Below are positions 1 to 6,369 of a DNA stretch of 9,503 nucleotides, piece after piece (within the stretch, counting starts at the first letter, position 1; the number at the start of each line of letters is the position of its first letter). The stretch comes from Asaia bogorensis (GTDB lineage: Bacteria > Pseudomonadota > Alphaproteobacteria > Acetobacterales > Acetobacteraceae). The position numbers were made by a program, and so were the translations under genes. Below the pieces are notes generated by a model. That model saw only the letters and a list, made by a program, of their open reading frames with translations, had not been told where the DNA came from and ran no database searches. The DNA lies in NCBI GenBank assembly GCA_945874515.1, contig CAMCHA010000057.1, positions 1 through 9,503 on the forward strand, written 5' to 3'.

Positions 1-828
1 TTCATGCGCCGCGCCTTGGTGGGATCGCTCGCCCTTGCCATAGCCGCCCCGCCACTTGGCGTTTTCCTGATGCTGCGCCGGATGAGCCTGACCGCCGATG
101 TGCTTTCCCACGGCGCCTTGCCGGGTGTGGCAGTCGCCTTCCTGATCGCCGGGCTTTCTGTACCCGCGCTCTGGTTCGGCGGCTTGGTGGCGGGGCTTTT
201 GGGGGCGGTCGGCGCCGGCGCGCTGGCGCGGGTTACCGGCGGGCGGGAAGATGCGACTCTGGCCGCACTGTATCTGCTGGCGCTTGGGCTTGGCGTTGCG
301 CTGATTTCGATCGGCGGGGGTGCCGGGGATTTAAAGCATATCCTGTTCGGCAGCGTGCTCGGCATAGATGATGCGGCGCTGTTGCTGATGGCGGGCGTGG
401 CGACACTGACGCTGGTGATGCTCGCGATAGGATGGCGGCCCTTGGTGCTGGAATGTTTTGACCCTGCCTTCGCCGCAGCCACCGGCGCGCATGGTGGGTT
501 TTGGCATTTGGTGTTCATGGGGCTGGTGGTGCTGAACATGCTCTCGGCCTTTTTGGCTTTGGGCACGCTCATGGCGGTGGGCCTGATGATGCTGCCCGCC
601 ATTGCCGCGCGGCATTGGGCCGCCGAGATTGGCGGCATGGTCTATGCGGCTTCCGCCATTGCAGTGTTTGCAAGCGTGATTGGCCTGCTGCTGTCCTATC
701 ACGCTGATCTGCCAAGCGGCCCCGCGATTGTGCTGATGGCGGGCCTGGCTTGGGCGGTTTCCGTGGTGTTTGGCCCGGTGGATGGGCTGGCGCAGCGCGT
801 GATCCGGCGGCGGCATTTGACTGGCTAG
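1..828 (+). CDS. znuB: Metal ABC transporter permease, ZnuB/TroC family (5' partial)
   Basis: This is an inner-membrane permease of the ABC-3 family, which imports Zn2+ or Mn2+ with an ATPase and a periplasmic metal-binding protein. The frame is open from base 1. The first ATG (position 4) falls where family members read F-M-R-R-A-L after a short N-terminal stretch, so the true start is probably just outside the window and a dozen or so residues are missing. Family signatures are the near-N-terminal LGVFLMLRRMSLTADVLSHG segment (about residues 18-37), an ILFGSVLG element near residue 115 and the late LGTLMAVGLMMLPA segment near 185-198. Most of the chain is hydrophobic, with perhaps seven or eight membrane segments, and it ends in a basic tail. 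The stop is TAG at 826. The ATPase and binding protein are not visible. Zn2+ rather than Mn2+ is inferred from family prevalence only. Confidence 0.88.
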   Translation, partial: FMRRALVGSLALAIAAPPLGVFLMLRRMSLTADVLSHGALPGVAVAFLIAGLSVPALWFGGLVAGLLGAVGAGALARVTGGREDATLAALYLLALGLGVALISIGGGAGDLKHILFGSVLGIDDAALLLMAGVATLTLVMLAIGWRPLVLECFDPAFAAATGAHGGFWHLVFMGLVVLNMLSAFLALGTLMAVGLMMLPAIAARHWAAEIGGMVYAASAIAVFASVIGLLLSYHADLPSGPAIVLMAGLAWAVSVVFGPVDGLAQRVIRRRHLTG

Positions 829-1180
829 TTTTGCGCGCTTGACCTTGGCCTGATCCGGTTTCAGCCTTTCCCCAAAGCCACTCCAACACGCGTGGCAAGA
901 AGGGGAGAACCTCGCATGGCCGATTTGCGTCTGACACGCCGTGCCGCTTTGAGCATTTTGGCCGCACCTACCTTGGCCAGCGCGCAGCATTCGCTTGGTG
1001 GTGCCTTAACTGCCTTCGAACATCTGAGGCGTATGCGATAGAAAAACGCGGAGCTTCATGGTGGCGTCCCTGATGACATGGCGGCGATAGGCTGGTTCGG
1101 CCTTCATTCTCTCATCTTATTTTGTGCCGCGGCAAAACTTTATGTTGACTGGGCCTGCGTGGGTGCTTTTCCATGGCGTT
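829..1180. other. Intergenic stretch between znuB and the secreted hydrolase
   Basis: This 352-base stretch is the longest without a full gene. It holds the orphan signal-peptide ORF at 916-1041 (listed separately) and an 8-base palindrome CACGCGTG at 887-894. No convincing rho-independent terminator follows znuB. A TTGACT hexamer at 1145-1150 resembles a -35 box, but the expected -10 position about 17 bases later (TTTCCA or TTCCAT) matches the consensus poorly, so no promoter is called. The frame after the stop at 1039 stays open for a long way, but from about 1180 it is only a shadow of the hydrolase gene. Confidence 0.5.
916..1041 (+). pseudogene. Orphan Tat-like signal peptide ORF (41 aa), probable remnant of a secreted protein
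   Basis: The ATG at 916 follows an AGGGGAG ribosome binding site at about 901-907 with good spacing. The peptide begins MADLRLTRRAALSILAAP and continues with TLASAQ. This gives a twin-arginine pair at residues 8-9, a hydrophobic core and an Ala-X-Ala-like cleavage site (A-S-A before Q). That is the usual look of exported alphaproteobacterial proteins such as solute-binding proteins or oxidoreductases. After the predicted cleavage only about 18 residues remain before the TAG at 1039, too few for a folded enzyme. The most likely reading is the 5' end of a secreted-protein gene whose body was deleted or frameshifted. A genuine tiny secreted peptide is possible. The parent family cannot be identified. 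It lies 87 bases after znuB, so a lost metal-binding protein is conceivable but unsupported. Confidence 0.4.
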
Positions 1181-2038
1181 ATGCTGCGCCTCATGTTCCT
1201 GCTCCTGTCGCTTGTCGCCACGCCTGCCATGGCGCAGCCGCAAGCCATCACCATTCCCGCGCATCCCGGCGAACAGGCCGCCAATGGCCCAGCGACGCTG
1301 AATGCCGTGCTCTGGCAACCAACAGGGCGCGGGCCACATGCTGCGATTGTGCTGATGCATGGCTGCGCCGGCATGAATACGCGCGCAGGCCAGCCCTTCC
1401 CGCGTGATACGGATTGGGCGCGGCGCTTATCGGCACTCGGCTATCTTATCTTGCAGGTGGATAGCCTGACGCCGCGCAATGAAGGTAGCCTTTGCGGACA
1501 AGGCAATGATCGCCGTATTCGCGTGAGCGTGGAACGCGCACGTGATGCCTATGCAGGGCTGCTTTTCCTGCAAGCACGCCCAGATGTGCGGCCGGATCGC
1601 ATTGCGCTGATGGGTTGGTCCAATGGTGGCGGTACCGTGCTTTGGGCCTTGTCGCGGGGCAATCGCGCACGGCCTGCGGGGCTGAGGCATGATTTCGCCG
1701 CCGGTATCGCATTCTATCCTGGTTGTCGCACGCTTTCGGAGCGGCGCGATCCCTGGCAGCCCGTGGCACCTATCCTGTTGCTGGTGGGTGAGGCAGATGA
1801 TTGGACTCCCGCGCCACCCTGCGTCACGCTTGCGTCGCAAACCACTGGGCGCCTGGAACTGCATACCTATCCTGGCGCGCATCATGATTTCGATGCACCC
1901 GATACGCCGCAACGCGTGTTGCGTGGCATTGGCGGCACCGCGAGCGGCACGGCGACCATCGGCACGCATCCCGCCGCAAGGGAAGATGTATTGCGCCGTG
2001 TGCCGGAATTCCTCGCGCGCGTGATGCCTGCGCGTTAA
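1181..2038 (+). CDS. Secreted dienelactone hydrolase family protein (alpha/beta hydrolase)
   Basis: A 285-residue alpha/beta hydrolase with an N-terminal signal peptide, so it probably acts in the periplasm. I chose the ATG at 1181 because it yields a compact signal sequence (M-L-R, a Leu-rich core, then TPAMA before QPQ, cleavage near residue 18). The longer GTG start at 1124 would bury that signal. No strong ribosome binding site precedes 1181, and the ATG at 1193 is an alternative. The HGCAGM motif (60-65) fits the oxyanion loop and GWSNGGG (145-151) carries the nucleophile Ser147. The acid is probably Asp206 or Asp207 in GEADDWTP, and the base His234 or His235 in GAHHDFD. Four cysteines (62, 105, 182, 214) could form disulfides after export. 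The substrate is unknown: the family includes carboxymethylenebutenolidase, but most exported members are uncharacterised esterases. The stop codon overlaps that of the convergent benE. Confidence 0.85.
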   Translation: MLRLMFLLLSLVATPAMAQPQAITIPAHPGEQAANGPATLNAVLWQPTGRGPHAAIVLMHGCAGMNTRAGQPFPRDTDWARRLSALGYLILQVDSLTPRNEGSLCGQGNDRRIRVSVERARDAYAGLLFLQARPDVRPDRIALMGWSNGGGTVLWALSRGNRARPAGLRHDFAAGIAFYPGCRTLSERRDPWQPVAPILLLVGEADDWTPAPPCVTLASQTTGRLELHTYPGAHHDFDAPDTPQRVLRGIGGTASGTATIGTHPAAREDVLRRVPEFLARVMPAR

Positions 2039-3174
2039 TGCTTCCAGCGCGACAGCGCCAACATACCACCACCGGCCAGCAACCCCCAGAAGGCGCCGCC
2101 GACACCAAGAAAAGCCACACCGGAAGCCGCGATCAGAAAGCAGATCACCGCTGCTTCGCGATCCTTTTCTTCCCGCACCGCGCCCATCAGCGCGCCAGCG
2201 AAGGACCCAAGCAGTGCAAGCCCCGCGACAGCTTCAATCAAGATAGGCGGCGCGACAGCAACAAGCCCGCTCGCCATGCCGGCGGCCAAACCGCAGGCCG
2301 TATAAACCAGGCCCGCCATGACAGCCGCGGGCCAACGCCGCGCGGGATCAGGCCCCGCGCCATCTCCGGCACACATCGCGGCGGTAATGGCGGCAAGGTT
2401 CACCGGATGGCCGCCGAACGGCGCGGCCAGAAGGCTGAAGCAGCCTGTGATGGAAAATAGCGGGCCGGCATTCGGGCGATAATTATTCGCGCTCAGCACC
2501 GCAATGCCTGGAATATTCTGCGAAGCCATGGTCACGATGAACAGCGGCAGCGCCAGGCCAGTGATGGCAGTGAAGGAGAATACCGGCGTCACCCATTCCG
2601 GGCTTGGCGCCCAATTGCCCTGCGGCATCGGCGCGTGAAAAGCGATGATGACGCCCGCGACAATAACCGCCGCCGGCACCGCCGCCAGCTTGTGCCAGCG
2701 CGCAGCAATCGCCCAGGCTGCAATGATCGCAAGCGCGGCGATGGGCGCTTCTGCCACCGCGCGCACCGGCGCCAAACACAAGCCAAACAAAATCCCCGCG
2801 AGCATGGCATTGGCGAGTGAGGCTGGAATCGCCGCGACCGCCCGCCCCAAGGGTTTCCATAACCCTGCCAGGATCAGCAACAAAGCGCAGATGATGAATG
2901 CGCCGACTGCTTCGGCAAAACCTCCCGCCGGCATGATGGAAGCAGCCATCAGCGCAGCCCCCGGCGTGGACCAGGCGCAGCTGATCGGCATGCGCTTCCA
3001 GAGCGAAAGCAAAACGCCGCAAAGCCCCATGGCGATGGAAACCGCCATCAGCCCCGATGCGGCCTGGGACGGGCTGGCACCCATCGCGACAAACCCTTGC
3101 AGCACCACGGCGAAGGAAGAAGCAAAGCCCACAACCCCCGCCAATAGCCCCGCCGATATCGCTTGCATCGGCAT
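2035..3174 (-). CDS. benE: Benzoate/H+ symporter, BenE family
   Basis: A 379-residue inner-membrane transporter of the BenE family, which takes up benzoate or related aromatic acids with protons. Diagnostic segments are STPGAAL (69-75), TMASQNIPG (215-223) and GGHPVNLAAITAA (254-266), all conserved in the family. Hydrophobic stretches cover nearly the whole chain and suggest about 11-12 membrane segments, with a short charged loop REEKDRE at 334-340. The start is taken as the ATG at 3174, which overlaps the stop of the upstream xre gene as TGATG and has a GAAGGAAAG ribosome binding site 6-8 bases before it. A TTG at 3177 would add one residue. This is the last gene of the lutB-lutC-smr-xre-benE cluster. 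No benzoate catabolic genes (benABCD, catechol dioxygenase) are visible, so the physiological substrate is uncertain. Confidence 0.92.
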   Translation of the reverse strand: MPMQAISAGLLAGVVGFASSFAVVLQGFVAMGASPSQAASGLMAVSIAMGLCGVLLSLWKRMPISCAWSTPGAALMAASIMPAGGFAEAVGAFIICALLLILAGLWKPLGRAVAAIPASLANAMLAGILFGLCLAPVRAVAEAPIAALAIIAAWAIAARWHKLAAVPAAVIVAGVIIAFHAPMPQGNWAPSPEWVTPVFSFTAITGLALPLFIVTMASQNIPGIAVLSANNYRPNAGPLFSITGCFSLLAAPFGGHPVNLAAITAAMCAGDGAGPDPARRWPAAVMAGLVYTACGLAAGMASGLVAVAPPILIEAVAGLALLGSFAGALMGAVREEKDREAAVICFLIAASGVAFLGVGGAFWGLLAGGGMLALSRWKH

Positions 3175-3542
3175 CAACGTCTTTCCTTCGGCACTTTATC
3201 CAAGGCGGCTTCAATGGTGGCGATGGCGTCCGGTGTCAGCCGGCGAAAATCTCGCGCCAATCGATTGGCAAGTGCTGTCGCTTCTGGTGAAAGCCCGCCA
3301 GTTTCCAGCACCACGCGCGGATGGGATTGCCGCGCAAGCCGTGCCAATTCTTCCGCATCATCCCAAATCAGGCCGAAGAACTCATTGACCTGATGCACAA
3401 GCCCGGCAGATGGCTGGCCGCGCCGCCCATGTTCCAAAGCGGAAAGATAGGCCGCGGAAACCTGCAAGGCAGCGGCAAGATCCTTCAGCGCAACGCCGCG
3501 TTCAGCACGCAAAGCGCGCAGCCTGGCGCCGAAGGGGGTCAT
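3174..3542 (-). CDS. XRE-family helix-turn-helix transcriptional regulator
   Basis: A 122-residue DNA-binding protein. The N-terminal half (about residues 4-60) is a typical Cro/C1-type domain. It begins FGARLRALRAERG, then has a first HTH helix around LKDLAAALQVS (19-29) and a recognition-helix region SAAYLSALEHGRRGQPS (29-45). The C-terminal half (about 60-122) is a charged helical segment with no recognised ligand-binding fold, and probably serves in dimerisation. The ATG at 3542 overlaps the smr stop as ATGA, and the TGA overlaps the benE start as TGATG, so all three are probably translated by coupling. It may regulate its own cluster, but no operator was identified. A short XRE gene directly after an Smr gene is, from memory, a recurrent alphaproteobacterial pairing. 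Confidence 0.88.
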   Translation of the reverse strand: MTPFGARLRALRAERGVALKDLAAALQVSAAYLSALEHGRRGQPSAGLVHQVNEFFGLIWDDAEELARLARQSHPRVVLETGGLSPEATALANRLARDFRRLTPDAIATIEAALDKVPKERR

Positions 3543-4078
3543 TTGCGCCGACGCAGCATCAGATGCACCGCGCCCGTATTCGCCGCGTGTGGATGCGCTG
3601 CCGCCAGCAGCATGCGCCGTATATCAGGCGCATTCAGCCAATGCGGCAATTCACGGCGCAGGACGCCACCTTCTGGCGATGAACCACGCCCGGTAATCAC
3701 GGCCACACAACGCAAGCCATCGGCGAAAGCATCGTGCAAAAAGCCGCGCACCGCATCATGCGCTTCCTGCGCGCGCCGCCCGTGCAAATCCAGCGTGCGT
3801 TCGGGCTTTGTCTTGCCGCGCCGCAATGCGCGCCATCGCTTATCATCCAAACCTGCGGGCGTGACATTCACCTGAATGGGCGGTGGCTGCCATGCTTGAG
3901 GTGTAGGTGACTGCACCTCAAGCGGCGCCTGCGGTGCAGAAGTGGTTGGCGGCGCTTCGGTCGGTTCAGGCGGTGGCAATTCGCGCCCCGGCAGTGCCTC
4001 CACGCTCACCACATAGGCCTGCCACAGAGCGCGATCTGCTGCGCTCAGTGCGCGGGCACGGCGACGCGAAAGGCTCAT
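3539..4078 (-). CDS. Smr/MutS2-type domain protein (putative DNA/RNA endonuclease)
   Basis: A 179-residue protein with a C-terminal Smr domain (about 94-178), the small nuclease or nucleic-acid-binding module also found at the C-terminus of MutS2. Hallmarks are LDLHG at 96-100, TGRGSSPEGGVLRRELPHWL at 129-148 and the closing GAVHLMLRR at 169-177. The N-terminal region (1-30) is basic and helical. It is followed by a Pro-rich low-complexity linker (about 30-68) typical of stand-alone alphaproteobacterial Smr proteins. The ATG at 4078 overlaps the lutC stop as ATGA, and its own TGA overlaps the xre start as ATGA. Nuclease activity is known for some family members, but the substrate here is unknown. 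Its place behind lactate-use genes is unexplained by function. Confidence 0.88.
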   Translation of the reverse strand: MSLSRRRARALSAADRALWQAYVVSVEALPGRELPPPEPTEAPPTTSAPQAPLEVQSPTPQAWQPPPIQVNVTPAGLDDKRWRALRRGKTKPERTLDLHGRRAQEAHDAVRGFLHDAFADGLRCVAVITGRGSSPEGGVLRRELPHWLNAPDIRRMLLAAAHPHAANTGAVHLMLRRRK

Positions 4079-4779
4079 CCCGGCAGCGCGGCGGGATCGT
4101 CATCCACCAGAATCACATGCAGCCGCCGCGGCCCATGCGCGCCCAATTCCAGCGTCTGTTCAATATCCGCGCTGCGGGATGGGCCGGTCACCAGCATGAC
4201 ATTGCGCGGCATGAAGCCGCCAGTGACTGCATCCTGTCTTTCGGCCCGCAGCATATCCCAGGCGTCTTCATAAGGCCCGGTGATCCGCGATGCGCGGAGC
4301 ACGACAATCTCGGTCTCCGCCAATAGGTTTAGGGTGGTGGGCCGCGCGGGATCAGATGGCAGCATCAGCGTGCCGGTTTCTGCGATGCCGGCATAGCCAT
4401 GCTGGACGGATACCAGATCACTTGCCTCGGCACGGCGCGTCTCGAATTCCAGCATCGCGCGATCAGACCAGGGCAGCGCCTGTAATTCGGGATGCGGCGC
4501 CATGACAAAGCGTGGCGCAAGATTCTGTTGAGAAAGATATTCCGCGACCGCGCCAGGGATTTCCTTCGCGTCAGCCACGCGCGTGACGCTGCCGAATTCC
4601 TTCTCCACGTTGGTGATAAAAAGCTTGATCTGATCGGGGCGCGGTACGCGCGACCGCGCAGGGATCAAGTGCCGTGGGCGCGCCAGCAACCGCGCTTCCA
4701 GCATGGCGCGTTGATCAGCCGGCAGCGGCCCACGCTTCAGGCCGCGGCGAATGGCGTTCAGAATCGCTTCCTTGCTCAT
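4075..4779 (-). CDS. lutC: Lactate utilization protein C (LUD domain)
   Basis: A 234-residue LUD-domain protein matching LutC/YkgG, the smallest part of the LutABC iron-sulfur complex that oxidises L-lactate to pyruvate in the cytoplasm. Signatures are GIAETGTLML (131-140) and the C-terminal TGPSRSADIEQTLELGAHGP (198-217), which closely follow the family. The first 50 residues are basic and helical. The ATG at 4779 lies only three bases after the lutB stop, so the two are co-translated or nearly so, and its own stop overlaps the smr start. Length is normal for the family. The enzymatic role of LutC inside the complex is not settled in the literature. Confidence 0.93.
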   Translation of the reverse strand: MSKEAILNAIRRGLKRGPLPADQRAMLEARLLARPRHLIPARSRVPRPDQIKLFITNVEKEFGSVTRVADAKEIPGAVAEYLSQQNLAPRFVMAPHPELQALPWSDRAMLEFETRRAEASDLVSVQHGYAGIAETGTLMLPSDPARPTTLNLLAETEIVVLRASRITGPYEDAWDMLRAERQDAVTGGFMPRNVMLVTGPSRSADIEQTLELGAHGPRRLHVILVDDDPAALPG

Positions 4780-4782
4780 CGC

Positions 4783-6207
4783 TCAGGCCCCACGCTTGGT
4801 TTTGGCGTAGCGATCCATGAAGGTGCCACCTTCCGGCACCGGCAAATCGCGCCCCTGAGTCCAGCCGCCGGCGAGTGGCAGAGACCGAAACGCACCCTTG
4901 CCCTGCGCCATCATGCCAAGCGCACCAACCGCGAGCTTAGTCGCCATACGATAGAGCGCGGGGCGCTGCGCCACCCAGGCCCAAAGCCCAAGATTGCGCC
5001 GCACGGCAACGGGTGACAAATGCCGTTCGAATTCCTGTTCGCGCCAATGGCGCATCATTTTCGGCAGCGGAATCTTGACCGGGCAGACGGATTCGCATCG
5101 CCCACAAAAGGTCGAGGCATTGGGCAAATGCCCCGCCTTATCCACACCAATCAGCGTTGGCGTCAGCACACTTCCCATGGGGCCGGGATAGACCCAGCCA
5201 TAAGCATGCCCGCCCGTTATGCCATAAACCGGGCAGTGATTCATGCAGGCGGCGCAGCGGATGCAGCGCAGCATTTCCTGAAATTCCGTGCCGAACATAT
5301 TGGACCGGCCATTATCAATCAGCACAACATGATATTCTTCCGGCCCATCCAAATCACCAGGCCGGCGCCCGCCCGTGGAGAAAGTGGTATAGACTGAAAA
5401 ATCCTGCCCCGTGGCGGAACGCGCCAAAAGCCGCAGCAAAGCGCAGGCATCATTCAGCGTCGGCACCATTTTCTCGATGCTGGCAAGTGCGATATGCACA
5501 CGTGGCAGAGTTTGCGTCAGGTCCCCATTGCCTTCATTGGTGACAATCACGCTGCTGCCCGATTCCGCAATCAAGAAATTGGCACCCGTGATGCCAACAT
5601 CAGCCGCCAGGAACCGATCACGTAGTTTTGTCCGCGCTTCGGTCAGGATATCGCGCCTTTCGCTGAATACGCGATCCTTCGGCAGGTCCGTATGCATTTC
5701 ACGGAAGGAGTTTTCCCAATCTTCGCGATTCAAATGGAAGGCCGGCGCGATGATATGGGAAGGATGTTCGCGCCGAAGCTGGATGATGTATTCGCCAAGA
5801 TCGGTTTCAACCGGTTCAATCCCATGCGCTTCCAAATGGTCATTGATCCCGAGTTCTTCGGAGATCATGGATTTGCCCTTGGTGACGGTCTTGGCGCCGG
5901 CCTTGCGGCAAATCTCCAGCACCGCCGCGCGGGCTTCATCCGCCGTGGAGCACCAATGCACTGTGCCGCCAGCGGCTTCCACATTGGCGGCATAGGTTTC
6001 CAGATAGAAATCGAGATTCGCGAGGGTGTGGTTCTTGATGTCGCGTCCAATGTCGCGCAGTTGCTCGAATTCCGGCAGGCGCGCCACGGCATCGCCACGG
6101 CGTTGCAGAAAGGCGCCCTTGGCCTTGCCCAAAGCCTTTTGCAGCCCGGCATCGCCAATGGCGCGGGCGGCGTTTTCCTTGAATTGCGGCGAGGTGATCT
6201 GAACCAC
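4783..6207 (-). CDS. lutB: Lactate utilization iron-sulfur protein LutB (LldF/YkgF family), GTG start
   Basis: A 474-residue protein with an N-terminal LUD region (about 60-300), a ferredoxin-like domain (310-380) and a C-terminal helical tail. Two four-cysteine sets can each hold a [4Fe-4S] cluster: C315-x2-C318-x2-C321-x3-C325-P and C368-x2-C371-x3-C375-P. LutB passes electrons during L-lactate oxidation to pyruvate in the LutABC complex. The conserved LUD stretch GITGANFLIAESGSSVIVTN lies at 205-224. I chose the GTG at 6207 because family members begin with a QITSP-like sequence at this point. It also has an AGGG site 8 bases upstream (6216-6219) and a candidate promoter just before that. 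The ATG at 6339 would add 44 unsupported residues across the promoter. It heads the minus-strand cluster, and no lutA precedes it. Confidence 0.93.
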   Translation of the reverse strand: MVQITSPQFKENAARAIGDAGLQKALGKAKGAFLQRRGDAVARLPEFEQLRDIGRDIKNHTLANLDFYLETYAANVEAAGGTVHWCSTADEARAAVLEICRKAGAKTVTKGKSMISEELGINDHLEAHGIEPVETDLGEYIIQLRREHPSHIIAPAFHLNREDWENSFREMHTDLPKDRVFSERRDILTEARTKLRDRFLAADVGITGANFLIAESGSSVIVTNEGNGDLTQTLPRVHIALASIEKMVPTLNDACALLRLLARSATGQDFSVYTTFSTGGRRPGDLDGPEEYHVVLIDNGRSNMFGTEFQEMLRCIRCAACMNHCPVYGITGGHAYGWVYPGPMGSVLTPTLIGVDKAGHLPNASTFCGRCESVCPVKIPLPKMMRHWREQEFERHLSPVAVRRNLGLWAWVAQRPALYRMATKLAVGALGMMAQGKGAFRSLPLAGGWTQGRDLPVPEGGTFMDRYAKTKRGA

Positions 6208-6215
6208 GGCGGAAA

Positions 6216-6219
6216 CCCT
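6216..6219 (-). promoter_or_regulatory. Ribosome binding site that supports the lutB GTG start
   Basis: On the minus strand AGGG lies 8 bases before the GTG at 6207. It supports that start over the in-frame ATG at 6339. Confidence 0.5.
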
Positions 6220-6235
6220 ATTGCTTTTGCAGCGT

Positions 6236-6264
6236 AGTGTAGCGCAGCCGGCGCGCTTGGTCAG
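6236..6264 (-). promoter_or_regulatory. Candidate sigma70-type promoter for the lutB operon
   Basis: Reading the minus strand, CTGACC (6264-6259) resembles a -35 box (4 of 6) and TACACT (6241-6236) a -10 box (4 of 6), with an ideal 17-base spacer. Transcription would start near 6229, giving a leader of about 22 bases that contains the AGGG site and the GTG start. This is a consensus match by eye only. Confidence 0.4.
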
Positions 6265-6327
6265 GGGGGTTTGCGCGTAGCCGCCGCCTTTCCTAACCTG
6301 AGCCCGATGAAATTGCGGGAGGAAGGC

Positions 6328-6369
6328 ATGGCGCGGCATAATCGGCCAGTTTTGGGGGTTTTTGTATGA
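6328..6369 (+). CDS. Possible 13-residue leader peptide (upstream ORF) before the SCP2-like gene
   Basis: The ATG at 6328 is preceded by the best ribosome binding site in the window, GGGAGGAAGG at 6317-6326 (core GGAGG five bases from the ATG). It encodes MARHNRPVLGVFV and stops at a TGA (6367-6369) that shares two bases with the ATG of the next gene (6366). This is a classic arrangement for re-initiation. The peptide has no signature of an attenuator: no run of one amino acid, and no downstream hairpin seen. It could be a coupling leader. It could also be the true N-terminus of the downstream gene, put out of frame by one base in the adjacent homopolymer run of four T, five G and five T (6350-6363). 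Confidence 0.35.
   Translation: MARHNRPVLGVFV

Larger units (their letters stand above)
6208..6365. promoter_or_regulatory. Divergent promoter region between lutB and the SCP2-like gene
   Basis: These 158 bases separate two divergent transcription units. They contain the candidate lutB promoter on the minus strand. On the plus strand there is only a weak possible pair, TTGCGC (6271-6276) and TAACCT (6294-6299), 17 bases apart with three matches each. The region also includes a G6 run (6264-6269) and the upstream ORF at 6328. No clear inverted-repeat operator was seen. Confidence 0.5.

Noticed and set aside
331..990. A 219-residue minus-strand open frame antisense to znuB.
   Set aside because: The composition (Gln/His/Arg rich) is that of a reverse shadow of a membrane protein, with no recognisable domain.
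1181..3174. An aromatic degradation cluster (dienelactone hydrolase plus BenE).
   Set aside because: The hydrolase is exported and of unknown substrate, the genes are on opposite strands, and no ring-cleavage enzyme is present.
2645..3388. A 247-residue plus-strand open frame antisense to benE and xre.
   Set aside because: It spans two well-supported minus-strand genes and shows only low-complexity Ala/Pro/Lys sequence.
3174..4078. A toxin-antitoxin or restriction-like defence module (XRE plus Smr nuclease).
   Set aside because: The sizes and domain types match housekeeping alphaproteobacterial Smr and XRE proteins. Nothing suggests toxicity, mobility or unusual composition.
6208..6339. In-frame N-terminal extension of LutB to the ATG at 6339 (518 residues).
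   Set aside because: The added 44 residues have no family counterpart and cross the best promoter candidate. The GTG at 6207 has a binding site and gives the expected QITSP-like beginning.
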